From Elephas maximus indicus (lineage: Eukaryota; Chordata; Mammalia; Proboscidea; Elephantidae), in NCBI RefSeq assembly GCF_024166365.1, contig NC_064831.1, positions 48,733,768 through 48,797,767 on the forward strand: 64,000 bases of DNA. Reading direction: 5' to 3'. Positions 57,511-64,000 of this stretch are shown here, piece after piece. The position numbers and the translations under genes were made by a program. Within the stretch, counting starts at the first letter, position 1, and each line of letters begins with the position of its first letter. Under the pieces are notes generated by a model. The model did not search any database and was not told the DNA's origin. It saw only the letters and a program-made list of their open reading frames with translations.

Positions 57511-57986
57511 TTTTACAATATGCATCTTGTATGTATTGCAGGCTTCCTGCCCGAATTATATCACTTAATGCATAAGAAACTTACAGCACTATACCTCCTT
57601 CTTCCTCTTGTCCTTTGTTCTAGTGCGATACTTCTGCTTCTTTGTATTTTAGGAATCCCACTGTACCCAGTTATTAATTTTGATTTAAGCAATAATATTG
57701 TAAAGAAATTTTAAAATGAAAAAGATTTTTTATATTTAGCTACATATTTACTATTTTAGGTTCTCCACTCCTTTGTATAGATTTGAATTTCCTTCTGTTA
57801 CCCTTTTTCTTCTACCTAAAGAACTTTCTGTAACATTTCTTGCAATTTAGATTGCCTAAAGACAAATTCTCTCAGCTTTTGTTTGCCTACAAAAGGGCTT
57901 TAATTTGCTCTCATTTTTGAAAATTATTTCACAAAATGTAGAATCCTAGGCTGACACATTTTCTTAAAATACTTTAAAGATGTCTC

Positions 57987-58141
57987 CTGGAGCCCTGGTG
58001 GAGCAGTGTTTAAGAGCTTGACTGCTAACCAAAAGGCTGGCAGTTCAAATCCACCAGCTGCTCCTTGGAAACCCTATGGGGCAGCTCAATACTCTCCTAC
58101 AGGGTCACTGTGAGTTAGAATCAACTCAGTGGAAGCGGGAA
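57987..58141 (+). repeat. AfroSINE (short form)
   Basis: Sense copy: 'ggagccctggtggagcagtg', 'ggcagttcaaatccaccagc' and 'ggtcactgtgagttagaatc'. Confidence 0.9.
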
Positions 58142-58833
58142 TATGTCTTCTGATTTGTACTGTGTGATAAGAGCCAGCAGTTATTCTCATCTTTGTTTCT
58201 CTGCATGTAAATTATCTTCTTTTCTTTGTTTTGTTTTTTTTTTTTTTATGATTTTCCCTTTATCATTGGTTTCCAATAATTTGATTATAATATGCCTTGG
58301 TATACTTTGTCTTTATCCTGCTTGGGTTTCATTGAGCTTCTCAGACCACGGATTGAAATATTTCCTCATATCTGAAAAACTGGGGTGGGGGTATTATTTT
58401 TTCAAATATCTTTCTGTAACTCCTTCCCCCTGGACTCCAATTATTCTCTCTCTGGGCTTCAATCTGGATAATTTCTATTATTTTATTGTCCTTTCTTCAT
58501 GTTTATTCATATTGTCTTCTGCAGTGACTAATTTGTTCTTAAGCCCATCCAGTGAGTTTTTTAATTCAGATAATATATTTTTCAGCTCTAGAAGTTCCAT
58601 TTGGTTATCATTTCTATTATCTCCTCTGTATTCATGTTTTTCTTTCATTCTTTGAACAGATTAATAGTAGTCATTTTAAAGTTCTTGTCTGTTAATGTCT
58701 GTAGTTTAGGTTTCGTTTCTGCCAGCTGGATTTTCTACTGATTATGGATCACTTTTTCAGCTTCTTATCATCCAGTAATGTTTTTTGAATGTTGGACATT
58801 GTGAATGTTATATTGTTGAGTATCTAGATTTTG

Positions 58834-59001
58834 TGTCCCCGGTGGCATAGTAGTTAAAGAACTACGGCTGCTAACCAAAAGGTCAGCAGTTCGAATATGC
58901 CACGTGTTCCCTGGAAACCCTATGAGGCAGCTCTACTCTGTCCTATAGGGTCACTATCAGTCAGAATCAACTTGACGGCAACAGGTTTGGGTTTTTTGTT
59001 G
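58834..59001 (+). repeat. AfroSINE (short form)
   Basis: Sense copy: 'cccggtggcatagtagttaa', 'ggtcagcagttcgaatatgc' and 'ggtcactatcagtcagaatc', then 'gacggcaacaggtttggg'. Confidence 0.9.
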
Positions 59002-59429
59002 TTGTGAACAAGTATTACTAAGCTTTGTTCTGACAGGCAGCTAATTTACTTGAAAATTACTTTGATCCTTTTGAAGCTTGTTTTTCACCTTAGTTAGGGC
59101 AGGTCTGGAGTAGCCTTTACTCCAAGGGCAGATTAGCCCTGCTCCTAGCATGGCATGGGGTATCTCCCAAGTATAATTCCTGATAGTTATTCAGTTCATT
59201 AACTCGCCAGCAGTTTTCCTTTCTCTGGTAGTTTTCTTGTAGAATATCACCCTATGCATGCACAGCTTGGTATTCAGCTAAGCCTCAAGGGGACCCTGTG
59301 CCTGCTTTCATTACATTTCTGGTAGTCTGTTGCTGGTATAAAGAAATACAATCTACTTTCATATATTGTTATAGCTAGACACCCTGCTAAACACTCTTAT
59401 TATATCTAGCAATCTGTAGTCTTATTCTA

Positions 59430-59857
59430 TCAACACCACCACTATCACTTCTCAGCTGAATAACCACAACAACTTCAAATTAGTCTCCCAGTCTCTAGTC
59501 TGGCACATCCCACGCCTCTCTCCAAGCTAAAGATTCCTGACTAGCCTATTTCTCTGAGCTTTGTATGTACTGTTACTCCTGCTTGGAATATTCTTTCTAC
59601 CTCTTCACAGCCAACCTAACTCCTGCTTGTTCTTGTAGCTTCTGATGCTTGTCCTCAAATAATTGCAAGGTTAGGTCAGCCATTCTGCTTCCACGTAAAG
59701 TATCACTCTATACTTAATCCTTTTATATCTCTTTCTACTCTATATTGTTTATCTGTGTCTCCAATTAAACTATGACCTTTCTGAGGACAAGCTTTCACCT
59801 TAATCTCACAGTATGTCAAAACCTACCAGAGTAACATATGGCAGATCAATAAACATT
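59430..59857 (+). mobile_element. LINE L2 fragment
   Basis: 'ttactcctgcttggaatatt', 'ttctacctcttcacagccaa' and 'actatgacctttctgaggac' match the 3' part of L2 in sense. The adjoining L1 inserted at its end. Confidence 0.55.
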
Positions 59858-60848
59858 GTTTTTTTATTTTTATTGTGCTTTAAGTGAAAGTTTGCAAGTC
59901 AAGTCAGTCTCTCACACAAAAACTTATATACACCTTGCTACATACTCCCAGTTACTCTCCCCCTAATGAGACAGCCCGCTCCCTCCCTCTATTCTCCTTT
60001 TTCATGTCCATTTTGCTTCCAACCCCCTCTACCCTCTCATCTCCCCTCCAGGCAGGAGATGCCAACATAGTCTTAAGTGTCCACCTGATTCAAGAAGCTC
60101 ACTCCTCACCAGCATCCCTCTCCAACCCATTGTCCAGTCTAATCCATGTCTGAAGAGTTGGCTTTGGGAATAAATGGTTCCTGTCCTGGGCCAACAGAAG
60201 GTCTGGGGCCAAGACCACCGAGGTCCTTCTAGTCTCGGTCAGACCATTAAGTCTGGTCTTTTTACAAGAATTTGGGGTCTGCATCCCACTGCTCTCCTGC
60301 TCCATCAGGGATTCTCTGTTGTATTCCCTGTCAGGGCAGTCAACGGTTATGGCCAGGCACCATCTAGTTCTACTGGTCTCAGGCTGATGTAGTCTCTGGT
60401 TTATGTGAGCCTCTTGGGCTCATAATTACCTTGTGTCCCTGGTGCTCTTCATTCATACTCTTTCTATCCAGGTGGGTTGAGACCAATTGATGCATCTTAG
60501 ACGGCTGCTTGCTAGCATTCAAGACCCCAGATGCCCCTTTCCAAAGTGGGATGCAGAATGTTTTCTTAATAGATTTTATCATGCCAATTGACTTAGATGT
60601 CCCCTGAAACCATGGTCCCCAAACCCCTGCCACGCTGGCTTTCGATGCATTCAGTTTATTCAGGAAACTTCTTTGCTATTGGTTTAGTCCAGTTGTGCTG
60701 ACCTTGCCTGTATTGTGTTGTCTTTCCTGTCACCTAAAGTAGTTCTTATCTACTATCTAATTAGTGAAAACCTCTCTCCTACCCTCCCTCTCTCCCTCCT
60801 CTCGTAACCATCAAAGAATATTTTCTTCTCTGTTTAAACTATTTTAGA
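59858..60848 (-). mobile_element. 5'-truncated L1 3' UTR, antisense on the plus strand
   Basis: Starts with the reversed A-tail and 'gtgctttaagtgaaagtttg', then 'caacagaaggtctggggcca', 'ggtcagaccattaagtctgg' and 'ggtgggttgagaccaattga', as in 40700-41640. Likely target duplication: 'agatcaataaacattg' at 59843 and 'agatcaaaaaacatctg' at 60849. Confidence 0.85.
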
Positions 60849-61124
60849 AGATCAAAAAACATCTGTTCAATGAATGCAAGAATAAAACCTCACTTAATAC
60901 TCAAAAGATCCACCTGAAATAGAACTGTTTAAGCTATTCTGCAGATCAAGAAACAGATTTAAATAAAAATCTGCATGACTCAAGAAATATTATTCCATCC
61001 TACTAAATTTAGAAAAAAGGATGCCCAAAATATATGATAAATGTTTTATCATTAAAGAAAAAAAAATTTGAATTTATGTTTTGAATACTATAAACTTGTC
61101 ACCTATGACTAAAGAAAAGGCAAA

Positions 61125-61286
61125 CAAAAACTGAATAAAAGAACAAACAGTAATAAAAAATTACAATTAATATATCAAAAGCACAGTGATTTTTATTAGG
61201 GTAACCAAAAACTGAATAAAAGAACAAACAGTAATAAAAAATTACAATTTATATATCAAAAGCACAGTGATTTTTATTAGGGTAAC
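61125..61286. repeat. 81-base tandem duplication
   Basis: Two copies (61125-61205 and 61206-61286), each beginning 'aaaaactgaata' within a base or two and ending 'ttattagggtaacc', with essentially a single internal mismatch ('attaatata' versus 'atttatata'). Confidence 0.93.
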
Positions 61287-61379
61287 CAACCATTCCGGTT
61301 GGCCCAGGGACACGGGACCATCAGTGTTAAAACTGGGGAAGTCCCAGGCAAACCAGGGCAAGCTGGTCACCCTAATCTT
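61275..61379. mobile_element. Small TIR element (hAT-like MITE)
   Basis: The left end 'attagggtaacca' and the right end 'ctggtcaccctaat' are inverted repeats around a body of about 75 bases ('ggcccagggacacgggacca', 'aagtcccaggcaaacc'). The left end is included in the tandem duplication and so occurs twice. Confidence 0.6.
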
Positions 61380-61690
61380 TTATTAATACAGGTATTTATA
61401 TAAAACAAGTTCAGACTGAATTTTTTTCTTTTACGATAAAACAAATAAGGCAGAGTATATTGAGGACATGTAATTAATGTTTTCTACGTCATGCAGATTT
61501 GTATTTAATTGTCAGCACCACTCTTTATTATAAGCAAGTCACCTGGCCTCTCTGAGAATTAAAAATACATGCATCTTCCTACAGTGGTACAAATCCTTCA
61601 GAAATTCTAGAACATATATTTTTAAATGCAGGAATACATGCCCAAATTCATTTCCATTTCTTAAATGTAAGCCAGCCTTAAAATCCTTAC

Positions 61691-61791
61691 CGGTGTCACT
61701 TCCTCTACACCAGTCATCTGGTATTTCCTCATCCTTTCAAACACGGAATGATCTGCACAGCCCCCTTTTGGACCATATTTATGGGGATAGT
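61691..61791 (-). CDS. ADAM10: ADAM10 exon 5: late prodomain with cysteine switch
   Basis: This exon of 101 bases starts with two bases of a split Asn codon and encodes [20 protein letters not shown] and [13 protein letters not shown]. The Cys in KGGCADH is the cysteine-switch residue that keeps the zymogen inactive by binding the catalytic zinc. The acceptor is gtattttag. The donor is ACACCG|gtaagg; the family usually ends in CAG (Gln), so the last codon here is Pro and the donor has C at -2. Exon 4, which would end HEDDI plus A, is not seen up to base 64000. Confidence 0.95.
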
Positions 61792-61875
61792 CTAAAATAC
61801 GAAGAAGGAATGTCATTATTGTCACGTGTTTCAATGTTACCACTTATCTTATAAATGATAAATTAATTTTCATAA

Positions 61876-62003
61876 TTAATTAAAGCCATTAATGCTATTG
61901 AGCATCCACAGGACAGGTATTCTAGTTTTAAAATCTCGCAGGTTTCTAAGTTCTTCCTCAGTAAAAATCTCTAGCTGTTTGTCACGTGCATGATTTGTAA
62001 ATT
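61876..62003 (-). other. Exon-like open segment of unknown origin
   Basis: After a good acceptor-like 'ttctcttttag' one minus-strand frame stays open for about 41 codons (FTNHARDKQLEIFTEEEL, then RNLRDFKTRIPVLWML) to a TAA. The composition is protein-like, but I recognise no family and see no good donor. It may be chance, a pseudogene scrap or a cryptic exon. Confidence 0.2.
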
Positions 62004-62654
62004 CTAAAAGAGAAAAATAATCATTCTTTATTCTTAATCTACCCAACCTTTCCCACTTTAGATATATTTTTATATCTAAAATTCTTAAATCAGCAATTTA
62101 CTTCATTTGTTAACTTACAGCTTTCCCTTCAGACATATTAAATTTCCTACACTGCAAATGTACAACCCCCCCTCAATCTGAACTACAGACAGGACAATAT
62201 AATATTATATTTGGCTTGAATTCCATCAATAAATACCAACTGGCCTTAAGGAAAAGTGATCTAGAAACATGCTTCATGGCATGGTAAAAACAGACTGAGC
62301 TGAAATTTTTTCAAGTGAATGTTTTAGAAACCGCTAGCTATTTTGTCATTATTTGTTTTCCCTTCATAATTACACAGTGATTAATTTATCCATACCTAAA
62401 TTGGTCAAATTTCCAAATAACAGTTCAAATTGATCATTTAAAAGTTTATTCCACTCTTTCAAAGTTGTATGCACTTCTCCCTTGCTAAGATCCTCCTTAT
62501 TCCATAAACATTTTATAATTCATTCTAGTAATCACAACTATGGAACGCTTCACGATAAGATGCCAAGACATGAGAGAGGAGGAAAGCAAGGAAAAATCCC
62601 TAACTAGGTTATAAATGGAATACTCAGAATTAGAAACACTACCAGTAGTTTCTT

Positions 62655-63203
62655 AAGAAAATCTAGAACTGATGAATGGACCACATCTACCATGGCCTCC
62701 ACCAGACTGAGTCCAGTACAACTAGATGGTACCCAGGTACCACCACTGACTGTTCTGACAGGGATCACAATACAGGGTCCTGGAAAGAGCTGGAGAAAAA
62801 TATAGAACAAAATTCTAACTCAAAAAGAAAGACCAGACTTGCTAGCCTGACAGAGACTACAGAAACTCTGGAGTATGGCCCCTGGACACCCTATCAGCTC
62901 AGTAATGAAGTCATTACTGAGGTTCACCCTTCAGCCAAGGATTAGACAGGTCTATAAAACAGAATGAGACTAAAGGGGCACACCAGCCCAGGGGCAAGGA
63001 CAAGAAGGCAGGAGGGAACAGGAAAGGTAGTAACAGTGAACCCAAGGCTGAGAAGGGAGAGTGTTGGTATGTCGTGGGGTTGTTAGCCAATGTCATAAAA
63101 TATGTATACTAACTGTTTAATGAGAAACTAGTTTGTTCTGTAAGCCTTCATCGAAAATACAATAAAAATAAAGATTAAAAAATAGAAAAAGAAAATCTAG
63201 AAC
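62655..63203. repeat. Target-site duplication of the intron 4 L1
   Basis: 'aagaaaatctagaac' is present at 62655-62669 and at 63189-63203. Confidence 0.93.
62670..63188 (+). mobile_element. 5'-truncated L1 3' UTR (third 3'-UTR type)
   Basis: 'gaatggaccacatctaccat', 'gactgttctgacagggatca', 'ctagcctgacagagactaca' and the A-rich end at 63160-63188 match the tail of the L1 at 53990-54543. Flanked by a perfect 15-base target duplication. Confidence 0.88.
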
Positions 63204-64000
63204 CTAAAGTGGGGACACCAGTGGACTACTTCATTGGAAATACTAGTTAAATACTATAATACAAATTTAAACTAGCAGGTAGAAGGTAGGGGTTATGGAC
63301 AACCTACCTACATTGACATAACAACTCTGCTTTAAACTTTAAATTAGTTTTTATCAGAGGTCAAGATTGCAATGGCTATGAAATTCTAACCAATAAACAT
63401 GAGAGAAAGGACAGAATTAAAAACTGCCGTTTTGCAGCCCCAAATGTATAAACTGATTCAGGCAAGAATCATCAGCAGGTGCTAAAACCATCAGGTAAAA
63501 GTTGTATGGGAACAGGACAAACAGAGTCTCTGAAAGTATCGGCCCAGAGATTACACATTAACTATAAAGTAAAAATTTACCTTTCCACCAAAGAGATCTA
63601 GTGATTACCACTTCATCTACCCATTTACCAAGTGGTCAAACTTAGCATTACCACCAGCAGAACCACCTGACACTACGTGCCACCTGTTGTGATGCAGTAA
63701 GAAATACCCAGCTTCACTGACTCAGGATCCTTGCCAAATCATGTTTAAACTGAATCTAGTCATGAGTAAACAATCACACATGTCCAGAATGTGGGACATT
63801 CTATAAGTCACTAACCTAGACTCTTGAGAAACAGGCAATGATGTTAAAAAGCAGAAAAGGTAGAGAACTGGGGATGAGGAAGTCTGGTATAAAATAAGAC
63901 ACAAAAAGAGACATAAATACTAAATATAAATAGGTATTTTTAGGACTATGATTACAGACTATGATAGTAATAAATTAAGGTTAATTTTTAGGGGCCTGAA

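Larger units (their letters stand above)
55985..58835 (-). mobile_element. Old L1, antisense, several pieces
   Basis: 'attgatttccagatctttct', 'ctaattcccttgggaatcta', 'gttaagttggttgatagtga', 'tatgccatcttttactttta' and, farther on, 'gcttcttatcatccagtaat' follow the familiar antisense layout of mammalian old L1. It is interrupted by a hAT relic (57340-57510) and an AfroSINE (57987-58141). The long hydrophobic plus-strand frame at 58143-58655 arises from this T-rich text. Confidence 0.6.
55094..61690. other. ADAM10 intron 5 (about 6.6 kb)
   Basis: Contains three AfroSINEs, a long antisense old L1 region, a hAT relic, an L2 tail interrupted by an antisense L1 3' UTR, an 81-base tandem duplication and a small TIR element. 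55362-55980 holds nothing I recognise. Confidence 0.8.
1370..61791 (-). other. ADAM10: ADAM10 gene, exons 5-16 plus 3' UTR (5' part off the window)
   Basis: Twelve minus-strand exons encode a protein that matches the mammalian ADAM10 metalloprotease almost residue for residue over about 587 residues of a family protein of about 748. ADAM10 is a type I membrane protease that sheds ectodomains of Notch, APP, cadherins and other surface proteins at the plasma membrane. The order seen is: cysteine switch, furin site RKKR, reprolysin-type zinc site [11 protein letters not shown], Met-turn, disintegrin and cysteine-rich segments, one transmembrane helix, and a proline- and arginine-rich tail. Every intron is bounded by GT and AG and every junction keeps frame, so this is the functional gene and not a retrocopy. 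The low end is an estimate from a poly(A) signal. Exons 1-4 are not in the window. Confidence 0.96.
61792..64000. other. Start of ADAM10 intron 4 (continues off the window)
   Basis: Holds a small open frame with an acceptor-like start (61876-62003) and one L1 3' UTR (62670-63188). 62004-62650 and 63204-64000 show nothing I recognise, and no exon 4. Confidence 0.75.

Noticed and set aside
58143-58655. A 170-codon hydrophobic plus-strand frame
   Set aside because: It arises from T-rich antisense old L1 sequence and has no recognisable domain or splice context.
3539-61791. Processed ADAM10 pseudogene
   Set aside because: Introns with proper GT/AG ends separate all exons and the frame is intact throughout, so this is the native gene.

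Overview
The window is mammalian nuclear DNA with one protein-coding gene, ADAM10, read on the minus strand. Twelve exons (human exons 5 to 16 by order and content) are recognisable. They carry 1763 coding bases, about 587 residues, running from the late prodomain through the metalloprotease, disintegrin and cysteine-rich domains, the membrane anchor and the cytoplasmic tail to the stop codon at 3539-3541. All twelve have GT/AG splice sites and phases that join without a frameshift. Exons 1 to 4 and the promoter lie beyond base 64000.

The source animal is very probably an afrotherian, most likely a paenungulate such as an elephant. About thirty copies of one tRNA-derived SINE family (AfroSINE) are scattered through the introns. 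There are also RTE-type LINE tails of the kind that mobilise that SINE, and several L1 3' ends that share one 3' UTR. I could not search a database, so the species is not proven.

Layout, low to high coordinate. 1-400: MaLR-like LTR. 400-1370: plain sequence downstream of the gene. About 1370-3538: ADAM10 3' UTR, nearly free of repeats. 3539-3633: last exon. 5298-5424: transmembrane exon. 5425-16488: intron 14, with SINEs, a TIR-bounded DNA element and a GT-rich minisatellite. 16489-19260: exons 14 to 11 with short introns. 19261-29508: intron 10, with a nested L1, an MLT2-like LTR and a long L2. 29509-29692: exon 10. 29693-36880: intron 9. 36881-37044: exon 9 with the zinc motif. 37045-49102: intron 8, with a young L1 and a solo LTR. 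49103-55093: exons 8, 7 and 6. 55094-61690: intron 5. 61691-61791: exon 5 with the cysteine switch. The remainder is intron 4.

No second host gene, RNA gene or new enzymatic system is visible. The points most worth a second look are sequence changes in ADAM10 itself (one N-glycosylation sequon lost, two patches of clustered substitutions), repeat insertions very close to exons 9 and 14, and the shared sequence between the RTE LINE tails and the SINEs.
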